From assembly GCA_963772335.1 (NCBI GenBank), contig CAVYXF010000003.1, positions 124,001-188,000 on the forward strand: 64,000 nt of DNA, given 5' to 3'. How positions within the stretch are numbered: the first letter of the stretch is position 1; each line of letters begins with the position of its first letter. Source of the stretch: CAVYXF01 sp963772335. GTDB lineage: Bacteria > Pseudomonadota > Alphaproteobacteria > Rhizobiales > Rhodomicrobiaceae. A model generated the notes under the pieces. That model saw only the letters and a list, made by a program, of their open reading frames with translations. It was not told the DNA's origin and ran no database searches. Below are positions 37,070-44,935 of this stretch, in pieces. The position numbers were made by a program, and so were the translations under genes.

Positions 37070-37081
37070 CGAGACTTGTTG
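37054..37081 (+). other. Perfect 11-bp hairpin over the stop codon
   Basis: CAACAAGTCTC at 37054-37064 and GAGACTTGTTG at 37071-37081 form a perfect stem with a 6-base loop that contains the TAA stop of the preceding gene. No T-tract follows, so it is a candidate RNA stability or processing element rather than a terminator. Confidence 0.6.
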
Positions 37082-37086
37082 CGCGT

Positions 37087-37118
37087 ACAGTCCGCGAGAA
37101 CTCCTCCTCGCGGGCTGT
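37087..37118 (+). other. 12-bp intercistronic hairpin
   Basis: ACAGTCCGCGAG at 37087-37098 pairs with CTCGCGGGCTGT at 37107-37118 (one G-U pair, 8-base loop), 6 bases after the previous hairpin. It lacks a T-tract. The two hairpins together may set different levels for the upstream and downstream genes. Confidence 0.6.
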
Positions 37119-37167
37119 ATCAGACTTGCATCGCATTCAATCAACTGAAACTGCTAAGGAGGAAACT

Positions 37168-38454
37168 ATGAGAACATATCTCATGGCCAGTGTACTCGCA
37201 CTCGCATGCGCAACCCCTGCACTTGCGCAGAGCGACAATATGGCTTCCAAGAAGCTCACCACCAACTTCGTCAACAACAATGGCAAGAATATCGGCACTG
37301 CGACGCTGATGCAGACGCCAAATGGTGTGCTGATCCAGACCAACCTGCACAACCTGCCGATGGGTAAGCATGCCATGCATATCCATAAAACCGGCAAGTG
37401 CGACGTCCAGGGCGACTTCCAGTCGGCCGGCGACCATTATGCGCCGGGCGGCAATGAGCATGGGTTCAAGAGCGAAAACGGACCGCATGCGGGCGACCTC
37501 CCCAATCAGGTGGTCGACCGGCGTGGCCGGCTCCGGGCCGACATTCTTGCACCGGCTGTAACGCTGGAGAAGGGTGCCAAAGCCACGCTGCTCGACAATG
37601 ACGGCTCAGCCCTGGTCATTCATTCCGACGCGGACGATTACCAGACGCAACCGGCCGGTGATTCGGGCGACCGCATTGCCTGCGCCGTGATTTCCGACCA
37701 GTCGGAGCAGGCCATGAACGGCCAATCCGGCAATCAGAATCAGCGCTCGCAATCGAGCGCGATGAGCGACAATGAGCAGAACGAGTCTTCCTCGCAGCAG
37801 CGCGGACAGCGCACAGCTGCGCTGGAGAACAACAACCAGACGCAGTCGGATATTACGCCGACAGCCGTATCGCTCAATCTGATCTATACGGGCTGGTCCG
37901 CCCGTGACCTCATCGGCCAGGACGTCTACGGCTCCAACCAGAATGATCTGGGCGAGATCCAGGACCTCATCGTCGACCCGAAAGGCAAAGTGAAGTCTAT
38001 CGTGGTAGAGGGCGGGGGCTTCCTCGATATCGGCAACTCGACCTTCCGCATTCCGCTGTCGGATGTGGATATGACGCCTGGAAAGGATGGCGTGTCAGTC
38101 ACCGTATCCGAGCAGCAGGCCGAAAACCGCGGTTGGTACGACGAACCGGAGGCAGTTTCCACCGGCCCGCGCGAGTTTCGCGTAAATCAGCTTATCGGCG
38201 AATATGCGCGGCTGAAGGATGGCAAAGGCTTCGGCTATGTGAGCGATGTCGTCTTCGGCAAGAACGGCAAGATCATGGCGGTGCTGGTCGACCGCGATAA
38301 AGCCAATGGCGGTGGGACTTACGGCTACCCCTATTACGGCTACAACGGCGGCTGGCGGCCCGGCGCCGACCGCTACGCGCTGCCTTTCAGCTCGCTTGAG
38401 ATGGCCTCACAAGCTCCGCAGGTTGACAAGAGCAAGCTTGAGGACAACAGCTAA
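37168..38454 (+). CDS. Cu/Zn superoxide dismutase fused to two PRC-barrels
   Basis: This is a 428-residue secreted fusion. The signal peptide is at 1-21. The SodC domain (about 28-176) has every metal ligand: H71 and H73 (MHIH), H90, H98, H107, D110 and H152, plus the C78-C172 disulfide pair. It should dismutate periplasmic superoxide. A Gln/Asn/Ser-rich linker (about 178-228) joins two PRC-barrel domains at about 243-320 and 335-415, one opening DLIGQDVYGSNQNDLGEIQD. PRC barrels are small beta-barrels found in RimM, H subunits of photosynthetic reaction centres and stress proteins. ATG 37168 follows AGGAGG. I know SodC as a stand-alone protein, so the fusion is notable. Confidence 0.9.
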   Translation: MRTYLMASVLALACATPALAQSDNMASKKLTTNFVNNNGKNIGTATLMQTPNGVLIQTNLHNLPMGKHAMHIHKTGKCDVQGDFQSAGDHYAPGGNEHGFKSENGPHAGDLPNQVVDRRGRLRADILAPAVTLEKGAKATLLDNDGSALVIHSDADDYQTQPAGDSGDRIACAVISDQSEQAMNGQSGNQNQRSQSSAMSDNEQNESSSQQRGQRTAALENNNQTQSDITPTAVSLNLIYTGWSARDLIGQDVYGSNQNDLGEIQDLIVDPKGKVKSIVVEGGGFLDIGNSTFRIPLSDVDMTPGKDGVSVTVSEQQAENRGWYDEPEAVSTGPREFRVNQLIGEYARLKDGKGFGYVSDVVFGKNGKIMAVLVDRDKANGGGTYGYPYYGYNGGWRPGADRYALPFSSLEMASQAPQVDKSKLEDNS

Positions 38455-38475
38455 TCATTAGATCTCGGGAAAACT

Positions 38476-38500
38476 GGGGAGCGTATGCTCCCCTTTTTTT
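38476..38500 (+). terminator. Rho-independent terminator
   Basis: GGGGAGC and GCTCCCC enclose a 4-base loop (GTAT) and run straight into seven T residues, 22 bases after the SodC-PRC stop. This is a strong terminator. Confidence 0.95.
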
Positions 38501-38719
38501 CCCGCGATATTCATCGTGACCGGCGCGCCTTGCACGGCCCGGAACTTCTGCTCGCACCGCCGGTTTGCCTGATGGCAATGTTCTATTCAGGCGTCGCCTG
38601 CCAGATCAACGCAGCGCTGAATCAAGAGGGTCATAGGAAAATGCGGCTGGCGCTGTGCCGTTGCCACCGCAAAGGCGGGGCTGTTCTCAACATCCCCGGT
38701 GCCCCCTGCTGGTGAGATC

Positions 38720-40051
38720 ATGATCGCGCGTTTGCAAAATCTGTGGGAAAGGCTTCGGACCAGTCTTTGGTTCTTTCCGAGTGTCATTGCGCTTACGGGG
38801 GCGTTGCTCGCCTGGTTCGCGCTCAGCATTCACCTCTATCTGGACAATACCTGGTGGCTCTACGGCGGAAGTCTCGATGCCGCATCGAGCCTGCTCTCCA
38901 GTTTCCTCAATTCCCTGATCACCGTCGCCGCGCTCGCCGTCTCGATCACCATGGTGGTGCTGACGCTTGCGGCGCAGCAGCTCGGGCCGCGGCTGATCCG
39001 CACGTTCGTTGCGAGCTGGCAGACCCAGATCCCGCTCGGGATCTTTATCGCCGCCATTCTCTATCTCGTGCTCGTACTGCGCTCGCTTCCCGCACAGAAC
39101 GACGGGTCGGTACCCAATCTCGCCGTGACCATCGGCACCGGCTTTGTCATCCTGTGCACCTTTGCGCTGCTGTTCTTCACCCATTTCCTGTCGCGCTCCA
39201 TCGTGGCGGACACCACCATCGAGCGCGTCGGCTCCGAGCTCGACGCCGCCGCCGAGCGGCTGCTGCCGGAGGAGGCCGAAGGAGATGCACCGCTCGAGCT
39301 GATCGAGCGCACCGCCGACCGGGATCGGCCCAAGCTCGCTCTCGACTGGGGCGGCTATGTCCAGGCAGTCGACTATGGCCGCATTGCCAAGGCGGCCGAG
39401 GAAGAAGATGTCGTACTCCATGTGCATTTTCGGCCAGGCTCGTTCCTCATTCCAGGCGGCGAGCATGTCACGATGCTCAAAGGCAAAGCCTCCGACAAGC
39501 TGAAGGAGGCGCTGCATGGCGCAGTATCGGTTGGGCGGGAGCGGACCACGCCGCAGGATCTCGAATATTGCATCCGCCAGCTTGTCGAGGTGGCGATGCG
39601 AGGCCTGTACGTCTGGGACGTCTATACCTGCATGGCGGTGCTCGATCGCGTGGCGTTGTCGATCGCGCGGATCATGCAGCGCGGTCGCCAGCAGCGCGTA
39701 TGGCAGGGCGAGGACGGCAAAGTGCGCCTCCTCGCCGAGAGCGTCAGTTTCGACAGTGTTGTGGGCGAGGCGTTTAATCAGATCCGCCAGGGTGGGGTGA
39801 AGTTCCCGGCCGTGCTGATTCATCTTGCCTGGATTTTGGAGAAGCTTTTCCAGCAGGCAAAAACGGCGACCCAACGCGAAGTCCTCGCCGAGCACGTCCG
39901 CCTCGTCGTTGAGGCTGGCAGACGATCGATCGCGGAGCCCGCCGACTTTGCCGTGCTCGAGCGCCAGGCGCCGAAGGCGCTGGCCTTCGCAGTCGGCAAG
40001 GACGGGTGCGCTCCATCGATGTCTCGGGCTGAGGCACCATCCATTGCGTAG
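38720..40051 (+). CDS. DUF2254 membrane protein
   Basis: This 443-residue protein has four TM segments at about 20-42, 60-84, 100-122 and 140-162, followed by a large cytoplasmic domain. The layout (SLWFFPSVIA start, then FLNSLITVAALAVSITMVVLTLAAQQLGPRL) and the soluble half (GYVQAVDYGRIAKAAEE, HVHFRPGSFLIPGG) match DUF2254. The family's function is unknown. The ALSPGxNDP-type stretch I recall as conserved reads RGLYVWDVYTCMAVLD here, so this copy is divergent at that point. ATG 38720 is used. It stands alone between a terminator and the amidase locus. Confidence 0.82.
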   Translation: MIARLQNLWERLRTSLWFFPSVIALTGALLAWFALSIHLYLDNTWWLYGGSLDAASSLLSSFLNSLITVAALAVSITMVVLTLAAQQLGPRLIRTFVASWQTQIPLGIFIAAILYLVLVLRSLPAQNDGSVPNLAVTIGTGFVILCTFALLFFTHFLSRSIVADTTIERVGSELDAAAERLLPEEAEGDAPLELIERTADRDRPKLALDWGGYVQAVDYGRIAKAAEEEDVVLHVHFRPGSFLIPGGEHVTMLKGKASDKLKEALHGAVSVGRERTTPQDLEYCIRQLVEVAMRGLYVWDVYTCMAVLDRVALSIARIMQRGRQQRVWQGEDGKVRLLAESVSFDSVVGEAFNQIRQGGVKFPAVLIHLAWILEKLFQQAKTATQREVLAEHVRLVVEAGRRSIAEPADFAVLERQAPKALAFAVGKDGCAPSMSRAEAPSIA

Positions 40052-40152
40052 CTCGCAGGGGCATTCGGCAGACGGTTGAATAGCTTATACGGACGCGTGG
40101 TGCTGTGCTATAGCGGCCCTGGGGTTTCAGCCTTCAGGGGGCACAGTCGCGT

Positions 40153-40731
40153 ATGGTCGCATTCAATCAACTCTGGGCAAATCACCCGACCAATTCCGGC
40201 GAGCAATATCCCTGCCGCACGCTCGGCATCGCCAATTTCGCCAATCAGTGCGCGATCCGCATGGGCGTGTGCCTGAAGCGCTCAGGCGTGACGCTCGGGC
40301 AGGTGCGCGGCGCGATCACCTGCAATCAGGCCTCGCCAACTGGCCACGGCGCGGATGAGATGCATTTCGTGCGCGCGCAGGAGCTGGCGCAGGCGATCCG
40401 CGGCGGCGGCATTCCCGGCGTCGGCGGACTCTATACGCTGCGCGATCCGCGCAATTTCGCTGATGAGCTGAACGGTAAACGCGGCATCATCTTCTTCAAC
40501 GGCTATTGGTGGCGCACGACCGACACCACGCGCCCAACCGGCGACCACATCGACGTATGGAACGGCTGGCGCGCCTCGGCCAAAATGCTGTTTCCCTGGT
40601 TCGGCTGGCTGGGCGGATACAACAAATCCAGCGAGATCTGTTCTGGGAGGTCAAGTGAGGATCATCTTTGGCATCCTGTTCGGCGTATCCTTTGCCCTGG
40701 CTGGCGCGGCCCTGGCCGGCTGGCTCGGTGA
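40153..40731 (+). CDS. Tae4-like peptidoglycan amidase, frameshifted C-terminus
   Basis: This is a 192-residue frame whose first ~162 residues match the Tae4 T6SS amidase family (NlpC/P60-like DL-endopeptidase, cutting D-Glu-mDAP in peptidoglycan). The catalytic Cys33 lies in FANQCAIRMGVCLK and His132 in TGDHIDVWNGWR, with HFVRAQELAQAI and GIIFFNGYWW between. After SSEI the frame reads CSGRSSEDH and runs into the next gene. One frame over, the same DNA reads FWEVK then TGA at 40656-40658, a family-like end that overlaps the next start. A one-base loss near 40639-40641 is therefore likely. There is no signal peptide and no T6SS gene in the window. Confidence 0.78.
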   Translation: MVAFNQLWANHPTNSGEQYPCRTLGIANFANQCAIRMGVCLKRSGVTLGQVRGAITCNQASPTGHGADEMHFVRAQELAQAIRGGGIPGVGGLYTLRDPRNFADELNGKRGIIFFNGYWWRTTDTTRPTGDHIDVWNGWRASAKMLFPWFGWLGGYNKSSEICSGRSSEDHLWHPVRRILCPGWRGPGRLAR

Positions 40732-40894
40732 CCTCCTGCTCGATGTGATGCGCTTCGAAAGCCCGGATCAGGTCGCGAATTATCAGTTTGCCGTACAGCT
40801 CGCGGTGACCGCTCTCATCGCGCTGATCGGCGTCGCAATTGGCCTCGCTGTCGCGGCACGGCTGCGCCCCCGCCTGTTCCGCAAGGGAATTTGA
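40655..40894 (+). CDS. Small two-TM protein coupled to the amidase
   Basis: I do not recognise this 79-residue protein. It has two hydrophobic segments at about 3-28 and 46-68, with a short acidic loop (LLLDVMRFESPDQVANYQ) between and a basic tail (RLRPRLFRKGI). The start is GTG 40655 behind GGGAGG. It overlaps the predicted original amidase stop as GTGA, so the two were translationally coupled, and it still overlaps the present amidase frame by 77 bases. Position suggests a partner of the amidase, for example an immunity or anchoring protein, but canonical Tai4 immunity proteins are periplasmic and look different. Confidence 0.65.
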   Translation: MRIIFGILFGVSFALAGAALAGWLGDLLLDVMRFESPDQVANYQFAVQLAVTALIALIGVAIGLAVAARLRPRLFRKGI

Positions 40895-40954
40895 TGGCGA
40901 GGGAGCGCGCAGTCCAGCTGTCGCCGAGGGGCGCTGCGCGGCGACCCGTCCCGC

Positions 40955-41212
40955 CTAAAACACGCTGAAATTGCCGTAGGCGCGGAAGGACACGAAGGTA
41001 TAGGTGTCCTTCACGCCGGGAATGCCGTGGATGAAGCTCTGCACATAGGCCGCGACTTCATCGACATCGTTGAAGTTCGACTTCACCAGAAGATCGTACT
41101 GCCCCGTGATCGAGTAGACCTCGACCTCCGACGGGCTCTTGTCGACGATGGTGTTGCCGACGGTGTCGGCGGCGCCCAGCTCGCACTTCACCATGATGAA
41201 GAGTGTTCTCAT
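40955..41212 (-). CDS. Stand-alone Lrp/AsnC ligand-binding (RAM) domain
   Basis: This 85-residue protein has only the ligand-binding alpha/beta domain of Lrp/AsnC regulators (RTLFIMVKCELGAADTVGNT, SEVEVYSITGQYDLLVKSNF) and lacks the DNA-binding helix-turn-helix. Stand-alone RAM proteins exist in many alphaproteobacteria. They are thought to sense amino acids and modulate other proteins, but no role is proven. ATG 41212 follows GGAGG. It is convergent with the amidase pair and divergent from the crcB chain. Confidence 0.85.
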   Translation of the reverse strand: MRTLFIMVKCELGAADTVGNTIVDKSPSEVEVYSITGQYDLLVKSNFNDVDEVAAYVQSFIHGIPGVKDTYTFVSFRAYGNFSVF

Positions 41213-41476
41213 GCCTTGTCCTCCTGCAGCCCAGCCGAGCGGGCCATTTTTGCGCTCACGGCGGCAACGGCAATAATCGTTCCTGCGTTACCTCTCCAGC
41301 GGCGCCCAGTAAAGGCGAATGCCGCTAACGGAAAGCGAAGAATGTCCGCACGATGTCTCAGCATCCCGCACGAGCGATTGCGAACCCGCCCCCCTTGTCC
41401 CATAAACCAGCAGTGACTTATGCCAATTTTCAGACCGTGTTATAGCGCGCGGCGATTTCCAGCTCCGAGGACACCT

Positions 41477-41587
41477 ATGCCTATCATTGCCGCGAATCGA
41501 GAAGCCGCGGATGCCAACGCGTTGAACGGGGCGCGCTACGATCTCGGGTCCATAGCCGGGATGGCGTTGCTTTTGGCTTGCGCATGA
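41477..41587 (+). CDS. 36-codon ORF coupled to crcB
   Basis: ATG 41477 follows GAGG with 6-base spacing and opens a 36-codon frame ending in TGA at 41585-41587. The stop overlaps the crcB ATG at 41584 as ATGA. The peptide begins MPIIAANREAADANALNGAR and ends in a hydrophobic IAGMALLLACA. It could be a leader peptide controlling crcB by coupling, a small membrane-associated peptide, or chance. The ribosome site and exact overlap make chance less likely. Confidence 0.5.
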   Translation: MPIIAANREAADANALNGARYDLGSIAGMALLLACA

Positions 41588-41964
41588 AGTTGGTGCTTTT
41601 GGCAGCCGCGGGCGGTGCGCTCGGGTCATCGGCGCGTTATCTGTTCAGTGTCGCGGCGGCGAAATTGCTTGGCATGGGGTTTCCCTGGGGCACGCTCGGC
41701 GTGAACATCATCGGCTCGCTGCTCATGGGGCTGCTCATCGAGCTCGGCGCACTGAAGTTGTCGATGTCGCAGGAATGGCGGGTATTCCTCGCCACTGGCG
41801 TTCTCGGCGGCTTCACCACCTTCTCGGCGTTCTCGCTCGATTTTGCCGTGCTGTTCGAGCGAAGGGACCACTTGTTGGCTGTGCTCTATCTGCTCGGCTC
41901 GGTCGGCCTCTCGTTGCTCGCGCTGTTCGCTGGCCTGCATCTGGTGCGCGCATGGCTGACTTGA
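41584..41964 (+). CDS. crcB: Fluoride channel CrcB/Fluc
   Basis: CrcB (Fluc) is a small dual-topology membrane protein that exports fluoride. The protein is 126 residues from ATG 41584. Four TM segments are visible, and family markers are present: GGALGSSARYL at the start, GTLGVNIIGSLLMG (the central Asn) and GVLGGFTTFSAFSLD. A TTG at 41578 is a weaker alternative start. No fluoride riboswitch consensus is seen upstream; a short coupled ORF sits there instead. Its 3' end overlaps the pseudouridine synthase start by 13 bases, so they are in one operon. Confidence 0.93.
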   Translation: MKLVLLAAAGGALGSSARYLFSVAAAKLLGMGFPWGTLGVNIIGSLLMGLLIELGALKLSMSQEWRVFLATGVLGGFTTFSAFSLDFAVLFERRDHLLAVLYLLGSVGLSLLALFAGLHLVRAWLT

Positions 41965-42965
41965 AAGAAGGCGATCTGCGCCGTGTGACGCAAAGCGAGG
42001 CCGGCATGCGCCTCGACCGCTGGCTAAAGGCGCACTTCCCTGCCCTCCCCCATAGCCTGATGCAGAAGCTGCTGCGCACCGGCGCGATCCGCGTCGATGG
42101 TGGGCGGGCCAAACCTGACAGCCGGCTGGAGAGTGGCCAGCAGGTCAAGGTTCGCAGCCTTGCCGGTTTCGAGGCGGATAAGACGGCCGGTGCCGGCCCA
42201 TCGCTACGCCCGCCGCAGGGCGTGTCCAAAGCCGACCGCGACTTCATCGAGCGCGCCATTCTCTATGAAGACGACGAGCTGATGGTGCTGAACAAGCCCT
42301 ACGGCATCGCGGTCCAGGGGGGGACGAAGACCACGCGTCATATCGACGGCATGCTGGCCGGCATGGCCGATCGGTTCGGCGAACGCCCGCGCCTTGTCCA
42401 CCGGCTCGACCGTGACACGTCCGGTGTGCTGCTGGTGGCGAAGAAGCGCGACGTTGCGGCGCGGCTCGGCAAGCTGTTCCAGACCCGCTCGGTGCAGAAG
42501 ATCTATTGGGCGCTGGCGAAAGGCATTCCCAAGCCGCCACAGGGCAAGATCGAGGCCGCGCTGGTGAAGGCCTCCGGGCCCGAAGGCGACCGGGTGCGCA
42601 AGGCCGAGGCCGGCGAGCAGGAGGTCGCGCAGGCGGCGGTCACGCATTATTCCGTCATCGATCGCGTCGGCACCCGTCTTGCATGGGTGACACTAAAACC
42701 CGTCACCGGCCGCCAGCATCAGCTGCGCGCGCATATGGCGATTCTCGGCACGCCGATCGTCGGCGACGGAAAATATGGCGGCGACAAGGACCTCCCGGTT
42801 GATGGCATCGAGATGAAGCTCCATCTCCATGCGCACCGGCTGGTCGTGCCGCGTGGCAAAGGCGAGGTGCTCGACATCACCGCGCCGCTCCCCCCGCACA
42901 TGCGCGCGACCTGGGAATTGCTCGGTCTCGACCCGGACCGCTATGACGACAGAGGCAAGGCTTGA
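41952..42965 (+). CDS. RluC/RluD-type 23S rRNA pseudouridine synthase
   Basis: This 337-residue protein converts uridine to pseudouridine in 23S rRNA. An S4 RNA-binding domain covers about 15-75 (MRLDRWLKAHFPALPHSLMQ). The catalytic domain follows with YGIAVQGG, the signature HRLDRDTSGVLLVAK (Asp153 the nucleophile) and KPVTGRQHQLRAHMA. By length and motif it belongs to the RluA family, RluC/D branch; the exact target uridines cannot be read. The start ATG 41952 lies inside crcB's 3' end. The stop overlaps the next gene's TTG as TTGA, so it is tightly coupled. Confidence 0.92.
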   Translation: MADLKEGDLRRVTQSEAGMRLDRWLKAHFPALPHSLMQKLLRTGAIRVDGGRAKPDSRLESGQQVKVRSLAGFEADKTAGAGPSLRPPQGVSKADRDFIERAILYEDDELMVLNKPYGIAVQGGTKTTRHIDGMLAGMADRFGERPRLVHRLDRDTSGVLLVAKKRDVAARLGKLFQTRSVQKIYWALAKGIPKPPQGKIEAALVKASGPEGDRVRKAEAGEQEVAQAAVTHYSVIDRVGTRLAWVTLKPVTGRQHQLRAHMAILGTPIVGDGKYGGDKDLPVDGIEMKLHLHAHRLVVPRGKGEVLDITAPLPPHMRATWELLGLDPDRYDDRGKA

Positions 42966-43636
42966 GGCTCATCGTCTTTGACTGCGACGGCACGCTGATC
43001 GACAGCCAGCATCTCATCGTCAAGGCGATGGGCGCGGCTTTCGCCGCAAACGGCCTGCCCGCCCCTGCCCGCTCCAAGATTTTGCGCGCCGTCGGGCTGT
43101 CGGTTTTAGAGGCGGTCACGGCCATCAGCGAAAGCTTGGACGAAACGCTGGTCACCAACTTAGCTGGCGCCTATCGCGCAGCTTTTGCCGGCCTCCGGCA
43201 GAAGCCGGACTTTACCGAGCCGCTCTATCCAGGCGCACGGGAGACGATTGAGGCCCTTGCGGCGGATGACAATGTTCTGCTGGGCATAGCCACGGGCAAA
43301 TCACGCCGCGGCGTTGATCTGTTCCTCGAACGCGAGGGTCTGGCCGATTGCTTCGTCACCCTGCAAACCGCTGATGATGCGCCCTCCAAGCCTCACCCTG
43401 AAATGCTGCTTCGCGCGATGAGCGAGACCGGCGTTCGCCCGCAGGACACCCTCATGATTGGCGATACCAGCTATGACATGCAGATGGCTGGGAATGCCGG
43501 CGTCGCGGCAATTGGGGTGGCTTGGGGTTATCATACGCCGGAGGAGCTGCTTGACGCCGGCGCTGGCGCAGTCGCGCGCGATTGCCCGCAACTCCTGACA
43601 ATGCTTGTTCCTGAGAGAGCCGTGACTGCCGCATGA
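42962..43636 (+). CDS. HAD phosphatase (phosphoglycolate phosphatase-like)
   Basis: This is a 224-residue HAD-superfamily hydrolase. Motif I is FDCDGTLID at 6-14 (nucleophile Asp7, Asp9 acid/base). Motif II is the IATGKSRRG threonine. The motif III lysine is in SKPHPEML, and motif IV is GDTSYDMQMA. The cap is helical, so it resembles Gph/PGPase types that dephosphorylate small sugar or nucleotide phosphates. The start is TTG 42962 overlapping the previous stop; no ATG fits. Its own stop overlaps the ATP12 start by four bases, and this HAD-ATP12 order recurs in alphaproteobacteria. Confidence 0.9.
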   Translation: MRLIVFDCDGTLIDSQHLIVKAMGAAFAANGLPAPARSKILRAVGLSVLEAVTAISESLDETLVTNLAGAYRAAFAGLRQKPDFTEPLYPGARETIEALAADDNVLLGIATGKSRRGVDLFLEREGLADCFVTLQTADDAPSKPHPEMLLRAMSETGVRPQDTLMIGDTSYDMQMAGNAGVAAIGVAWGYHTPEELLDAGAGAVARDCPQLLTMLVPERAVTAA

Positions 43637-44361
43637 AAAATGGCCTTCCACCGCCCGCAGGCGCACTGAAGCGCTTTTACAAGACCGTCAGCATTGCCGA
43701 GACGCCGGAGGGATGGAAGGTCCAGCTTGACGGCCGCAGCGTAAAAACTCCGAAGCGCGCAGCACTGGTGCTGCCGACAAAAGCCCTTGCGCAAGCTATC
43801 GCCGCAGAGTGGGAGGGGCAAGGCACCTCGATCGATCCGCGCACCATGCCGCTTACCAAGCTCGCCAATTCTACCCTCGATGGGGTGATCGGCCGGGAGG
43901 AGGCGGTGCGCGCCGAGATGGTCGCCTATGCCGGTAATGACCTGCTCTGCTATCGTGCCGAACACCCGGAACGGCTGGTTGAGCTGCAGCATGAGCGCTG
44001 GGATCCGCTGCTCATCTGGGCGACGGAGCATTTCGGTGCGCGCCTGCATGCCACGGCCGGCATCATGCCGGTTGCCCAGGCCGAGGAATGCATGACGCGG
44101 CTGCGCGAGGCCGTCGAGGCGCTCGATCCGTTCGCGCTCGCCGCCGGCCACGTCATGACGACGCTGACCGGCTCGGCCGTCCTGGCTCTCGCCTTGATCC
44201 ACGGCCATCTCACACTGGATGAGGCCTGGACCGCAGCTCATCTCGACGAGGATTTCCAGATCGCGCAATGGGGCGAAGACGCCGAGGCGAAAAAGCGGCG
44301 GGACGCTCGCCACGCCGAAATGCAGGCCGCTTTCACCTTCTACCAGATGAGCCGCAGCTGA
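43633..44361 (+). CDS. ATP12 family F1-ATPase assembly chaperone
   Basis: This 242-residue protein matches ATP12, the chaperone that in mitochondria binds free F1 alpha subunit during ATP synthase assembly. Markers are RFYKTVSIAETPEGWKVQLD, VKTPKRAALVLPTKALAQAI, a NDLLCYRAEHPERL stretch and EAWTAAHLDEDFQIAQWGED near the end. Alphaproteobacterial homologues are assumed to do the same job. It is the last gene of the crcB-rluC-HAD-ATP12 chain, with a four-base overlap at its start. The next gene is convergent. Confidence 0.93.
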   Translation: MKNGLPPPAGALKRFYKTVSIAETPEGWKVQLDGRSVKTPKRAALVLPTKALAQAIAAEWEGQGTSIDPRTMPLTKLANSTLDGVIGREEAVRAEMVAYAGNDLLCYRAEHPERLVELQHERWDPLLIWATEHFGARLHATAGIMPVAQAEECMTRLREAVEALDPFALAAGHVMTTLTGSAVLALALIHGHLTLDEAWTAAHLDEDFQIAQWGEDAEAKKRRDARHAEMQAAFTFYQMSRS

Positions 44362-44376
44362 TCCGGCGGGGAAGTC

Positions 44377-44676
44377 TTAAGCCGTCTGTATCGGAATCAT
44401 GCCGAGCGCTTGCATATAGGTGGCGAGCATGGCTTCTTCTTCCATCCGCTCATGCTCCTCCTTCTTGCGCAACTGGATAATCTTGCGCAGCGCCTTGGTA
44501 TCGAAGCCGTTGCCTTTCGCCTCGGCATAGACCTCCTTGATGTCAGCAGCGAGCGCCGCCTTCTCCTCTTCCAGCCGTTCGATCCGCTCGACGAAGGCGC
44601 GCAGATGCTCCTTGGCGCCTTGGTGCATGTTGGCGGATGCCGTTTCCTCGGCCTCAAACACGTCGCTGACCGCCAT
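44377..44676 (-). CDS. gapR: GapR/DUF2312 nucleoid-associated protein
   Basis: This 99-residue protein matches GapR (DUF2312), a small protein that forms a clamp around overtwisted, AT-rich DNA in Caulobacter and helps topoisomerases and replication. The hallmark is KEVYAEAKGNGFDTKALRKI near residue 48. A long coiled coil precedes it (FVERIERLEEEKAALAADI) and a helical C-terminal dimerisation part follows. It is monocistronic here. The gene name is by family resemblance. Confidence 0.9.
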   Translation of the reverse strand: MAVSDVFEAEETASANMHQGAKEHLRAFVERIERLEEEKAALAADIKEVYAEAKGNGFDTKALRKIIQLRKKEEHERMEEEAMLATYMQALGMIPIQTA

Positions 44677-44935
44677 TACTATCTCCCCATGATTGAAGCG
44701 CGCCGATGCGCGCGGGCTGCGCTGAGGCTAAGAACAAACCGCGGCTTTCACAATTCTGCGGAGCGAATTATCCAAGAGAAGCAGGCGCTGAGGATAAGCG
44801 GCAGAAATATCTGGCTTGTTGGTGATACGGGCGGCGACAATTCGCAGGAGGTGTGCCTCCCAGCATCAGCGACACGGAGTAGCCGACGTCGTCTCCGTTT
44901 CGCGCATATCTAAGGGAAAGGGCGATGAAGTGCGT

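Noticed and set aside
38539..38563. EcfG-like site (GGAAC-N16-GGTT) before the DUF2254 gene
   Set aside because: The -10 element has a mismatch (GGTT instead of CGTT) and the distance to the gene is long.
41213..41583. Fluoride riboswitch before crcB
   Set aside because: I looked for the conserved fluoride-aptamer sequence and do not see it by eye. A covariance search would settle it.
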